A stretch of 50,905 nt of DNA from positions 1-50,905 of the forward strand of contig JAAVCP010000082.1 in assembly GCA_014802265.1 (NCBI GenBank), given 5' to 3'. The notes below the pieces were generated by a model. That model saw only the letters and a program-made list of their open reading frames with translations, had not been told where the DNA came from and did not search any database. The stretch comes from Bacteroides sp. (lineage in GTDB: Bacteria > Bacteroidota > Bacteroidia > Bacteroidales > Muribaculaceae). How positions within the stretch are numbered: the first letter of the stretch is position 1; the number at the start of each line of letters is the position of its first letter. Positions 35,333 to 43,885 of the stretch are shown piece after piece. Both the position numbers and the translations under genes were made by a program.

Positions 35333-35604
35333 TTTAAAGAATCGTATTTGTTAACGTTGATTGAACTGAAGTCAACCTCTTTACTCTTAATGGAAGACTC
35401 CAAAATAGGCAGAGGTTTTTTGTCTATGACCGGGAATGTAAAATCCGCAGCAAGACGTGTGGCAGGTTTACGAAGTGCTGCCTGAGCAGCCGTAATCTCG
35501 TTCATAGAGTATTTACGGGCTCTTATAGCTGCAATCTGTGACCTGGCGATTTGTTTCTCATCGGCATTCTGTGCCAAACCGAGAATGGTGTATGGATTAT
35601 TCAT
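35329..35604 (-). CDS. Degenerate J-domain-like protein without HPD
   Basis: This 91-aa protein starts NPYTILGLAQNADEKQIARS, which matches J-domain helix I and II openings (YxILGLxxxAdexqI). The stretch ALRKPATRLAADFTFP matches helix III and its DPxxR tail. The HPD tripeptide needed to stimulate Hsp70 ATPase is absent: the loop reads KYSMNE. The C-terminal 35 residues look extended. It lies between the 1455-aa protein gene (1 bp gap) and grpE (4 bp overlap). It may bind its Hsp70 in a non-canonical way. Recognition as a J-like fold is moderate. Confidence 0.65.
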   Translation of the reverse strand: MNNPYTILGLAQNADEKQIARSQIAAIRARKYSMNEITAAQAALRKPATRLAADFTFPVIDKKPLPILESSIKSKEVDFSSINVNKYDSLK

Positions 35605-35605
35605 A

Positions 35606-38600
35606 TCAATGGTGCTTTAATAACTGGTCTAAATCACTAAGATCTTTGAGATAATCCAAGCCTTCCTTTAGAGCTAATCCTTTTGAATTGAGGGTCTGCA
35701 TTCCTATGGACAAACCTCCCATCATTAACATCTGAGCTTCTGTCGGAAGTTGCTTAAATATCTCTAAGTATTCAGCAGCAAGCAACTTTGCTTTCTCCTT
35801 AAATGTTGCACTTCTATTATTTTGCAACTGATTGAGAACTGTCTTAACTTGTGATTTACCTGAATAACTATCTCCAATAATGTATTTATGAATGCAGAGT
35901 TTAACAACTGCAACCAATGCGTCGCACACCTCTGAATCATTCTTCTTTTTATTATAGAGGTTATATAGTTGAGACAAAGCAGTATATGGTTCTATCCTTT
36001 TGCTACTAAGCTTGGCAATGATGGTAGAAAGCGCGATAGAATCATCAAATTTACCATTCAAGTCTCGCAGAGCCTTTTGTAATGCATTTCGATCTGAGCT
36101 AAGATTATCTTTTTCTGCCTTATGGGTCAAATTGTTAAGAATGCCTTCAAGATTATTCTTAACCTGTTCATGATTGGGCGAGATATTGTATAACCTCACC
36201 ATATATCCAACACCGTCTCTTAGTTCCATCTTATCATCATTCAGAAGATGCACAACCTCCCTATTGACATAGTTGGAACAAGTAAGAGAAAGCGTCGTAT
36301 CTCCGACTGTTTTGCAGATAATCTCGTATTTATTAAGGAAAACCTTAAAATCCATCTTGTCCTTAATATCAGTATTCATTGCTGTGCCAACCGCTGATTT
36401 AAGGTCAGAGGCAAGCCTCTTATATTTCTTTATATACGAGACTTTATCTGCTGTAAATGCGCTGGCAACAGATACAGACGGGTTCGGAGACAAGGCACTC
36501 TTACAGAATACCATGGCATTATAACCCTTAGAATACTCACTATATTCCGGACCACTGAATCCATAGGTGCAACCGAGAGCGATTACATCTTCTCTATTGT
36601 CATAACCCTGCTCAAGTTCATACTCAAAAGCATTCTCCATGCTCATTCTGATAGAGGCAAGAGTCCGACATAATTGAGGTGAGGCCAGAATGTATGACTT
36701 ATCAAGACGCAGCTCTATAATTTTGTCAAGGGCGTCTTTCTCTTTATTGCAGAAAGTCTCTAATTCAGGATGATACTTACGGACAGATGATTCTAATCGA
36801 ATCAAAAGGCTATTCTGAACATCTTTAATTGCAATATTGGTATTGGCAATTGCAGAATTAAAGTTAACATTCTCTGGAAGTTCTTCATAACTATCGTAGT
36901 TAGTTTGTCCCAAACTGCCGTCAAGGGTAAACTCATACTTGTCGTCCCAAGAGGTGTAATCCAAACTCCTCACGAACAACCTATCAGAGTATATTGCAGT
37001 TAAGCAAGTCGCAATAGCTCTTTTCAGGATAGCTTCATCATTTATGTCAGATTCAACTAACCCCAGAGAAGCAATTGCAATATTTCTGAAATCAGTATCA
37101 TCTTCAATATAGTTCGGATTTTCCTGCATCAGTTTATCAAGAATATCCTTATAGGCTTCTTCTTCAAACATCTTAGAGAGAATATAAGCCTCTATGATGG
37201 GGACAAACTTAGCAAATTCCTTAGATAAATCGGTTAACTTGCCGGCTATCTGCTTCTTATAATCCCTAAGCGAAGACTTGAAGGAAACAGCCTCAGCAAC
37301 GGTCATTTTACTGTCATTGATCTTTTTAACCAATTGATTAAACTCATCGAGTTTAACCTCAGCCTCCTTGACATAAATATTCTCACATATATCAAGAAGG
37401 AACTTCTCATCGGGCAAAAATTCGCGCAGTAATTTCTCCGCATCAGATGGACGAGTATGCTCCAACAGGTGGCAAGCAAATCTAAACGCCAAGTCTTCTC
37501 TCAATGCCTGATATGAGCGAAGTTGAAGGCCAGTGTAAATTCGGGTTTCTACTGCTGCATCAACATCATTTGCTTTAACATGACAGATCAAAGACCTAAG
37601 TTCTGCACGATTTACATACGATCGGATTTTATCAGCAGCAACCTCGTCGTACAATTTAATCGCTTCGGCGAAAGACAAGTCATGTTCATACTCATTTGCT
37701 AAATCCCACTTTAACTTAACAATGAGCTTTGTAATTTCCTCTTCCTTTTCACTTACAAAGGAAACCGGAGCATAAGCAATAACCGCTTTCTTGAGCGTCG
37801 AAAGGGATTTAATCGCTTTGTCATTGGGCTGGGACTGCGATTTCTTTATGATTATTGAAGAATAACCATTCCACAAAGACCTGAAAATATCGGAATCATA
37901 ATCTTTGCAAGAAGGACAGTTGGACACTATTTTCTTCAATGTCTCAGCATCGAACTTAATCCTATCATTAAGAGTGGCTTCGGCTTCTTTTGTAAACTCG
38001 CGCAGGCATACATATAAAGGAATCCAATGAGACCAATAGCTTGATATGCGATCTGCTATACCGAAAGCTTTCTCCTTGTCTCCAGACTTACAATACGTCT
38101 TTGCAATATCACTCAGACTTGTTAATGATTCTTGTAGGCAACGATTAAACCGATCGTGGAGCGAATGGCTCTCATTGACATCAAGAACTTTGCAAAGCCA
38201 ACCTGATTTCTCATCAGCTTCTTTTGAAGACTCTGATCTCTTATAATAGAGCTCAGCAAGGAGTGTAGATGCCTCCTCGTCAGTTCCAAGAATGGTTTTT
38301 ATTTCGGCCTCAGCTCGGTCGAATTTTCCAGCATCTATAAGGATAGAGATAAGGCGTTTCTTTTCGATTAGCAATCTACTCGGCTTATCCTCTTTTACGT
38401 GTGATAAACCCCGATTAACCAAATCAAGCGACTGTTCAACTTCGGAAAACGATTTAGAATATTTGAGGATTATCGTAATATAGAAATCCTTAATATTCTT
38501 CTTGGCTTTAAGCAGTTTTTCGGATATGTCCAATATCATATCCATGTCATCTGTGTCTCTTAATGACCCACAGAATACTTCAATGTAGCTTTTGCTGCCA

Positions 38601-39973
38601 AGGAAAAGATTATTATTGTCCGCAATGTGTTTTGCGAACTTTTTCCAGCTTTCAAAAGACTTATTGACAACTGCCACTATGAATAGAGAATCATTTTTGA
38701 CTTTCCAATAGTTATCCAGTAATTCCGTAGAGTCCTTACGCTTTATTGCAATAATAGCTGCGTCAACAAATTCCCGCTCCAGTTCCGGTAAATATGCAAC
38801 AAACGGAGCTAAGATATTTGGCAAGGAGATTTCATCTGTTTGATTACTGATAACCCGGCGAAGTTCCGGAATATCATTTTTCCCACCAGATTTTGCAAGC
38901 GATAGAGCCTTTTCAAGATATACCTTGTCAAAGGTTGGTGTGCCAACATATAAGCGACATATAGCAATCGCCTTCTCGGGCCTTGCGGCTACCGCAATTT
39001 CGTTAATGCGAGTCTCCAGTTTAGATAACTGGGGAGAACTTAATTTCAGAGATTGCGCAAGTGTAGTCAGTTTCTTAATTTCTGACGCATCTGCACGTCC
39101 ACTTTGTTCTTCAAGTATGTGAGAACAATGGTCAAAATTAAACTGATTATTATCGGTCAGATATTCGGATGCAAATCGGTCATACAGAACCGCTGTTACA
39201 TAATCTTTGGTCTGGGCTTTCTTTATTGAACGTTGGTACAAATCAGCAGCAGAATCTTTACAAATTTGCTTATCAGAACAGATGTCGCTGAAATGCTTAA
39301 CATTCTTGACTTCACTATCTTTGTTGGAAACGACGCTGACAATATAGTCAAATATTATATCTTTGACCCAATTCCCAACAGATTGGAGCTGGATTAAAAA
39401 CTTGATGCCTCTTGCAAAGCGATTTTGATTTTCAAGAATCTTGATAAGTTCCTTGATTTCAGATACAGGAGTGTATGATAACTGATTAAGATAGAGAACC
39501 GCATTTTTGAAAAGTCCGGCAGTCTGCCATGACTCCGAGTTCGCTAACTTAAAGTTATAATATGCTTTATACCTGTTGACATTGTCAGAATATCGTTGAT
39601 CATTGCGGACACCCTTAATTGACACAATCAAGTCCACCGCATCCTTATAATTCTCCGACGAAAAACAACGAGATGCCACTGTCTCAATACTTGAAACATG
39701 TTTATTCAAGGTCGAATTGAAATCCGATTTTGATTCCTCGCTAACATGTTGACGCAGTTCCAGCAATCGCTTCAACACATCAAGTTTTTCAGAAACGCTT
39801 GACGCATTATCGACAAGCATCCTTGCAAAATGTGCATCAGCCAAAGGTTGCTTGCCTAATAACGATTCATAAATAAGCGTAGCCTGTGAAAAATCTCGAT
39901 TTCCCACATACTTATCAGCTTGGCTTAATTTATGATTATAATATTTGGTTTTAATCCAGCTTATTAGTCCCAT
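35606..39973 (-). CDS. Giant helical-repeat protein of the Hsp70 cluster
   Basis: This 1455-aa protein is almost entirely alpha-helical, with TPR/HEAT-like spacing throughout, for example residues 15-60 (HKLSQADKYVGNRDFSQATL) and GDKEKAFGIADRISSYWSHW. No signal peptide, TM segment or catalytic motif was seen. It begins MGLISWIKTKYYNHKLSQAD and ends DLDQLLKHH. Placement 1 bp after the LysM protein gene and 1 bp before the J-like gene shows strict co-expression with the chaperone set. It probably acts as a scaffold or sensor presenting partners to the Hsp70; that is inference. I do not recognise a named family. Confidence 0.6.
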   Translation of the reverse strand: MGLISWIKTKYYNHKLSQADKYVGNRDFSQATLIYESLLGKQPLADAHFARMLVDNASSVSEKLDVLKRLLELRQHVSEESKSDFNSTLNKHVSSIETVASRCFSSENYKDAVDLIVSIKGVRNDQRYSDNVNRYKAYYNFKLANSESWQTAGLFKNAVLYLNQLSYTPVSEIKELIKILENQNRFARGIKFLIQLQSVGNWVKDIIFDYIVSVVSNKDSEVKNVKHFSDICSDKQICKDSAADLYQRSIKKAQTKDYVTAVLYDRFASEYLTDNNQFNFDHCSHILEEQSGRADASEIKKLTTLAQSLKLSSPQLSKLETRINEIAVAARPEKAIAICRLYVGTPTFDKVYLEKALSLAKSGGKNDIPELRRVISNQTDEISLPNILAPFVAYLPELEREFVDAAIIAIKRKDSTELLDNYWKVKNDSLFIVAVVNKSFESWKKFAKHIADNNNLFLGSKSYIEVFCGSLRDTDDMDMILDISEKLLKAKKNIKDFYITIILKYSKSFSEVEQSLDLVNRGLSHVKEDKPSRLLIEKKRLISILIDAGKFDRAEAEIKTILGTDEEASTLLAELYYKRSESSKEADEKSGWLCKVLDVNESHSLHDRFNRCLQESLTSLSDIAKTYCKSGDKEKAFGIADRISSYWSHWIPLYVCLREFTKEAEATLNDRIKFDAETLKKIVSNCPSCKDYDSDIFRSLWNGYSSIIIKKSQSQPNDKAIKSLSTLKKAVIAYAPVSFVSEKEEEITKLIVKLKWDLANEYEHDLSFAEAIKLYDEVAADKIRSYVNRAELRSLICHVKANDVDAAVETRIYTGLQLRSYQALREDLAFRFACHLLEHTRPSDAEKLLREFLPDEKFLLDICENIYVKEAEVKLDEFNQLVKKINDSKMTVAEAVSFKSSLRDYKKQIAGKLTDLSKEFAKFVPIIEAYILSKMFEEEAYKDILDKLMQENPNYIEDDTDFRNIAIASLGLVESDINDEAILKRAIATCLTAIYSDRLFVRSLDYTSWDDKYEFTLDGSLGQTNYDSYEELPENVNFNSAIANTNIAIKDVQNSLLIRLESSVRKYHPELETFCNKEKDALDKIIELRLDKSYILASPQLCRTLASIRMSMENAFEYELEQGYDNREDVIALGCTYGFSGPEYSEYSKGYNAMVFCKSALSPNPSVSVASAFTADKVSYIKKYKRLASDLKSAVGTAMNTDIKDKMDFKVFLNKYEIICKTVGDTTLSLTCSNYVNREVVHLLNDDKMELRDGVGYMVRLYNISPNHEQVKNNLEGILNNLTHKAEKDNLSSDRNALQKALRDLNGKFDDSIALSTIIAKLSSKRIEPYTALSQLYNLYNKKKNDSEVCDALVAVVKLCIHKYIIGDSYSGKSQVKTVLNQLQNNRSATFKEKAKLLAAEYLEIFKQLPTEAQMLMMGGLSIGMQTLNSKGLALKEGLDYLKDLSDLDQLLKHH

Positions 39974-39974
39974 A

Positions 39975-40484
39975 CTATTGTTTTATGATGATGGTGTCAC
40001 CAACATTAAGCTTACTGTTACTATCCAGCCCATTTGCGGCTGCGACCTCCTCATACCGGGTTCCAGTATGATAGAAACGCTTGCTGATCGACCAGAAAGA
40101 ATCTCCTTTCCTTACCACATACTTAAATCCTTCCGATTGAGATGAAGATTGTGTTTCCGGCATAGTTGCCGTTGACTCTTCCAATCGAGATTTAAGGACG
40201 TTTATAGAATCCTGAAGACAGGCAATCCGACTTGATTGGTCTTCTATCGTGGGAACTTTGGGTTCTTGGAACAATAAGACGCCCCCAAGCACCGCAGTAG
40301 TCAAAATAGCTACTGCGGCAATGGGCATCCAGACGTTCCTTTTCTTAACGCCCGCCTGCGGAATCTGGTCGATGACCCGGAAAATACTAAGATCACTTCC
40401 GCACTGAGGACATACTGTATCCTCGGCATGATAGTCGGGAATACCGACCTTACCGCATACTGGGCATTTGATTTCGTCTGACAT
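39975..40484 (-). CDS. Zinc-ribbon, single-TM, LysM protein
   Basis: This 169-aa protein has an N-terminal zinc ribbon (CPVC, C7 and C10; CPQC, C25 and C28), a TM helix (about 52-72) and a short coiled coil (about 82-103). Its LysM domain (about 121-168) reads YVVRKGDSFWSISKRFYHTG and ends LNVGDTIIIKQ. The ribbon should be cytoplasmic and the LysM periplasmic, binding peptidoglycan. The linked Hsp70 also carries a CPHC/CPYC ribbon, so the two may share a binding mode. The gene is 6 bp downstream of the Hsp70 gene. Confidence 0.82.
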   Translation of the reverse strand: MSDEIKCPVCGKVGIPDYHAEDTVCPQCGSDLSIFRVIDQIPQAGVKKRNVWMPIAAVAILTTAVLGGVLLFQEPKVPTIEDQSSRIACLQDSINVLKSRLEESTATMPETQSSSQSEGFKYVVRKGDSFWSISKRFYHTGTRYEEVAAANGLDSNSKLNVGDTIIIKQ

Positions 40485-40490
40485 AATTAG

Positions 40491-42770
40491 TTAACTCTGG
40501 CTGATGGCAGTTGTGAATCCTCCGGAAATGACGGTGTCAGATCCAATAAGATTCTGATTTGCATCGAGAATGTCACGAGCGCGAGACACGTTTCCTTCAT
40601 TAAGAGCTGCCATGAATTGATTGTAGGCAACAAGAGCCTTGTTCGCTCTTACAGGATTAGATTCATCATGACCCGAAATATTGAGGAGGAATCCGGATAC
40701 AAACAGTCCATACTTGTCATTGAGCTCTTCAAGGTTGCTGGCGCACTCATTCTTCTGCATGGGTGTTGTTGCATCTTCATACTTGGTAAGTTCTCGACGC
40801 ATAGCATCTTTGTGTTCGCTACTCATGAACTTGCCGAAGTGGTCAAGAAGAATCTTGGCGATGATAACATTAACATCAGTTCCTTCCTCCTTTGTAGTGG
40901 CTGCTGTTGTCGCGCTTTGTACGGAGGTTTCGATATTCTGCCACTCCTTGCTTTCGGATGAAAGTGAACCGACTTGAATACCTTCAATGACCTTCTGAAG
41001 TTTGTCAATAAAGCCATTCTTCTGAGAGTCGCTGATGTTCGGGTCTCCCATTACGCGGTCGAAAGAATTTTGGATTGCCTCGAAGCAATGAGAGTCCAGT
41101 GAACCTTGACTGTAGTTGATGTTATGGATTTTACCGGTTGATGCCACGCGAACTTTAACACTCATTGTCTCGTCCTCAGTCAGACGGAAAGTGAATTGAA
41201 GTTCGCTGTGAACCGGGAGGTTCTCCGCAATTGTGAAGAAGCCGGTACCAATCTTTTCTTTGCCTCCATTTTCAGCATCACTGTAAAGATTTACAGCAAT
41301 GATTTTCTGGTTGTCAACGAGAGTATAGAACTTGCCGTTGACCTCATTCGGAAGGACCTGATTCTCGTCGATGATCATAGAATACTGAACGTTGTCTGCG
41401 TCATCGCGGGTCTCGATGAAGTATTTATGCTTAGTCGTAAACACCACACCGGTCTTTCCGGGTTCTTCTTGAGATTGAACGGCAGAGCTTTCCATTGATT
41501 TGTGGCAATATGGACATTCATCACTTCCAACCGGAATTGACTTGCCGCAATGGGGACACTCAAATTCTGTACCCATCGAGTGAGAGAGAATGGCTGCTCC
41601 TTCTGCTATAGCAAGCATGGGCTTCTCTGAAGAAAGAATCTTGTCCTTCCCATACTTCTCACTGAGCATATTGCGCACAAGTGGGATGCAGGAAGAACCT
41701 CCAACTAACAGAATGTTGTCGATACTGTCAATGGGGTAAGCGGTTTTCTCAAGAAGTTCATCGATCAGGTCGATGGTACGCTGTACCAAAGGACGAATCA
41801 TTGACTCGAAGGTTTCACGGGTGAGTGTCACCTCTATGTCGATATCATCACCATCTTCGGTCTCTAAAAAGCCAAACAGTTGTATAGTTATAGAATCTGT
41901 ATGGGGTTGACTCAAGGCTTTCTTAGCTCTTTCTACCTCTTTTTTTAATTCGCCTTGGAACGCAAATTTTTTCTTCTCGCTAAGTGTCTCGATGAGTTCA
42001 TGTACATCTATGTTGTTTGTTTTTCCAGCCTCAGTAAGAACATATTCGGAAACGAGACGGTCAATATCATCACCACCAAGCCATCTGTCCCCTCCGGTAC
42101 CAGATTCGATGAAGCTACCTCCGGAAGCTACGAGGACTGAAAGGTCAAATGTACCTCCACCAAAGTCATACACAAGGAATATCTTATCCTCGTCAGCCGA
42201 CATTTTGTCTGCACCATACGATATGGCGGCAGCTGTAGGCTCAGCCAACAGACGTTGAACTTTAAGTCCGGCAAGTTCAGCAGCCTTGCGGGTCGCAGCC
42301 TTCTGTTTTTCGTTGAAGTACGCAGGAACTGTGATAACGGCATGAGTAACCTCATCACCAAGCTTTACCGAGGCGTCTTCCTTGAGCTGACGGAGTATTT
42401 GGGCACTTATCTGTTCGGGCGAGAATTCCTGGCCATTCATAATGATTGCGACAGAATCTTCTGTACCTCCGGATTTTTTTGAAATACCATAAGGATACAT
42501 ATCCTTATCATTCTTCATTTTCTGCACCTGAGGGTCTGTAATAGACGCTCCCATAAGACGTTTCGCAGATACAACGATGTTCGGGGCATAGCGCTTCCAT
42601 TGTTCATACGGAGCGTTACCTACCACAAAGCTTCCGCTCTTGTCCATAGCAACGCATGAACGGCAGAGGTCTTCGCTGTTGGGACCGGTGGCAACCACTC
42701 TTACAGAGGCATCCTTAAATGCAACTACTGAATTTGTTGTACCAAGGTCAATTCCAATTGTTTTTGACAT
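40491..42770 (-). CDS. Hsp70/DnaK-family protein with inserted zinc ribbon
   Basis: This 759-aa protein has a full actin-like ATPase (1-395): phosphate 1 IGIDLGTTNSVVA, phosphate 2 YDFGGGTFDLSVL (201-213), and adenosine motif ILLVGGSSCIPLVRNML. AVITVPAYFNEKQKAAT is also kept. Directly after comes a zinc ribbon (C405, C408, C419, C422) not found in standard DnaK, then a beta-rich region (about 440-560) resembling a substrate-binding domain and a helical tail. It is clearly not the housekeeping DnaK. It is the first enzyme of the unit headed by the XRE gene. The client is unknown. Confidence 0.93.
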   Translation of the reverse strand: MSKTIGIDLGTTNSVVAFKDASVRVVATGPNSEDLCRSCVAMDKSGSFVVGNAPYEQWKRYAPNIVVSAKRLMGASITDPQVQKMKNDKDMYPYGISKKSGGTEDSVAIIMNGQEFSPEQISAQILRQLKEDASVKLGDEVTHAVITVPAYFNEKQKAATRKAAELAGLKVQRLLAEPTAAAISYGADKMSADEDKIFLVYDFGGGTFDLSVLVASGGSFIESGTGGDRWLGGDDIDRLVSEYVLTEAGKTNNIDVHELIETLSEKKKFAFQGELKKEVERAKKALSQPHTDSITIQLFGFLETEDGDDIDIEVTLTRETFESMIRPLVQRTIDLIDELLEKTAYPIDSIDNILLVGGSSCIPLVRNMLSEKYGKDKILSSEKPMLAIAEGAAILSHSMGTEFECPHCGKSIPVGSDECPYCHKSMESSAVQSQEEPGKTGVVFTTKHKYFIETRDDADNVQYSMIIDENQVLPNEVNGKFYTLVDNQKIIAVNLYSDAENGGKEKIGTGFFTIAENLPVHSELQFTFRLTEDETMSVKVRVASTGKIHNINYSQGSLDSHCFEAIQNSFDRVMGDPNISDSQKNGFIDKLQKVIEGIQVGSLSSESKEWQNIETSVQSATTAATTKEEGTDVNVIIAKILLDHFGKFMSSEHKDAMRRELTKYEDATTPMQKNECASNLEELNDKYGLFVSGFLLNISGHDESNPVRANKALVAYNQFMAALNEGNVSRARDILDANQNLIGSDTVISGGFTTAISQS

Positions 42771-42786
42771 GATTGTTATTGGTGGT

Positions 42787-43032
42787 TTATTTTATTGATA
42801 GTTCATTATTTAACAGCAACTCTCTCTCATTGCTGACCAATAGATTTCTTATATCTGTTTTCAAAAGAATTGAAATCTTTTGTAATGTCTGCAAATCTGG
42901 TTGGGTAGTGTTAGTACACCATTTAGAGATAGTCACAGGGTCTTTCCCAAGTTGCTGTGCGAGCCATTTACTTGTTTGACCTGCATCAGCGAGAACGGCT
43001 TTAATTCGATTGATATTCTTCTGTGATTCCAT
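42787..43032 (-). CDS. XRE-family regulator of the Hsp70 operon
   Basis: This 81-aa protein has an HTH, KWLAQQLGKDPVTISKWCTN, followed by LQTLQKISILLKTDIRNLL. It is a paralogue of the regulator at 12207-12440, with 34 of 59 compared residues identical by hand count. The C-terminal tail RELLLNNELSIK is unique to this copy. It lies 16 bp before the Hsp70 gene and directly behind a promoter, and probably controls the unit. Confidence 0.85.
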   Translation of the reverse strand: MESQKNINRIKAVLADAGQTSKWLAQQLGKDPVTISKWCTNTTQPDLQTLQKISILLKTDIRNLLVSNERELLLNNELSIK

Positions 43033-43055
43033 TTTTAAGAAATTAAATTTCAGTG

Positions 43056-43063
43056 CAAAGTTA
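43056..43063 (-). promoter_or_regulatory. -7 promoter box of the XRE-Hsp70 unit
   Basis: On the minus strand this reads TAACTTTG, 24 bp before the ATG at 43032. The -33 region lacks a clear TTTG at 19-20 bp. It lies in the only sizeable gap (103 bp) between the NUDIX and XRE genes, so the cluster has at least two transcripts. Confidence 0.6.
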
Positions 43064-43135
43064 ATAAATTATCCTGAAAACTAAGTTTCATTCAGACAAT
43101 TATTTGTGACTTAACACCAAAATTATTCAATGGAA

Positions 43136-43867
43136 TCAAAACTCAAGCCTCATACCTCCTTTCTTCGCCTCCAAGTAGGCACTTTCATCGAAAACATAGA
43201 GTTTAGGCGATCTATACGGATTCCCAGTTACTTTCTCTCCTGTTTCCTTGATATATCCCAACTTTAGCATTTTTTTAGCGAAATTACGTCTGTCAAGTAA
43301 TTTTGGGTCATTCCTCTCGGGGTCTAAAATCGCAATATATATATTTTGAAGTTGTGGCATGGTAAACAGTGTCTCCAAAAGATGGAAACCGATTGGCTCG
43401 AAATGAATGCGATGACGTAATCGTTCAAGCGCACACTCTATGATATCCTTGTGATCAAACGCAAGTTCTGGGAGTTTATCTACTGGAAACCACTCTGCTC
43501 TACGAGCATCATCTCCTCCTTTGATTTTGAATTTGCTTTTTACAACCAACGCGAAAAATGCGATAGTTATGACTCGTTCTCTTGGATCACGTGCAAAGTT
43601 AGAGAAAGACTTAAATTCTTCAAGATATAGTCCTTCTACATTTGTCTCTTCATGTAATTCGCGATAGACACTTTCCTCGGCAGATTTATCCGTTTCTTTT
43701 ATAAAACCGCCCGGAAGAGCCCAACAATTAAGAAATGGCTCATTGCCTCGCTCTATAAGAAGGACATTGAGTTGTTCTCCATCAAAGCCAAACACTACTG
43801 CATCAGTAGTTACGGCAGGATGCCAGTATGGAGATTCCCACATCTGTGTTGTTTCGTTAAATTTCAT
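43136..43867 (-). CDS. NUDIX hydrolase/NrtR-like protein
   Basis: This 243-aa protein has an N-terminal NUDIX domain with box PGGFIKETDKSAEESVYREL then HEETN (52-76). One residue is extra between the glycines and the RE, but the REL-x-EE core is intact, so hydrolysis is plausible. The C-terminal winged helix (about 185-240) reads FAKKMLKLGYIKETGEKVTG then YRSPKLYVFDESAYLE, as in the NrtR group that bind ADP-ribose and regulate NAD genes. It follows the DarT-like gene by 18 bp. It could be a regulator sensing ADP-ribose, or an enzyme that clears the product of the transferase. Confidence 0.85.
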   Translation of the reverse strand: MKFNETTQMWESPYWHPAVTTDAVVFGFDGEQLNVLLIERGNEPFLNCWALPGGFIKETDKSAEESVYRELHEETNVEGLYLEEFKSFSNFARDPRERVITIAFFALVVKSKFKIKGGDDARRAEWFPVDKLPELAFDHKDIIECALERLRHRIHFEPIGFHLLETLFTMPQLQNIYIAILDPERNDPKLLDRRNFAKKMLKLGYIKETGEKVTGNPYRSPKLYVFDESAYLEAKKGGMRLEF

Positions 43868-43885
43868 AAATTATGAATATGATTG

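Noticed and set aside
40491..42770. Housekeeping dnaK
   Set aside because: The zinc ribbon after the ATPase, the divergent C-terminal half and the operon partners distinguish it from the cell's general DnaK.
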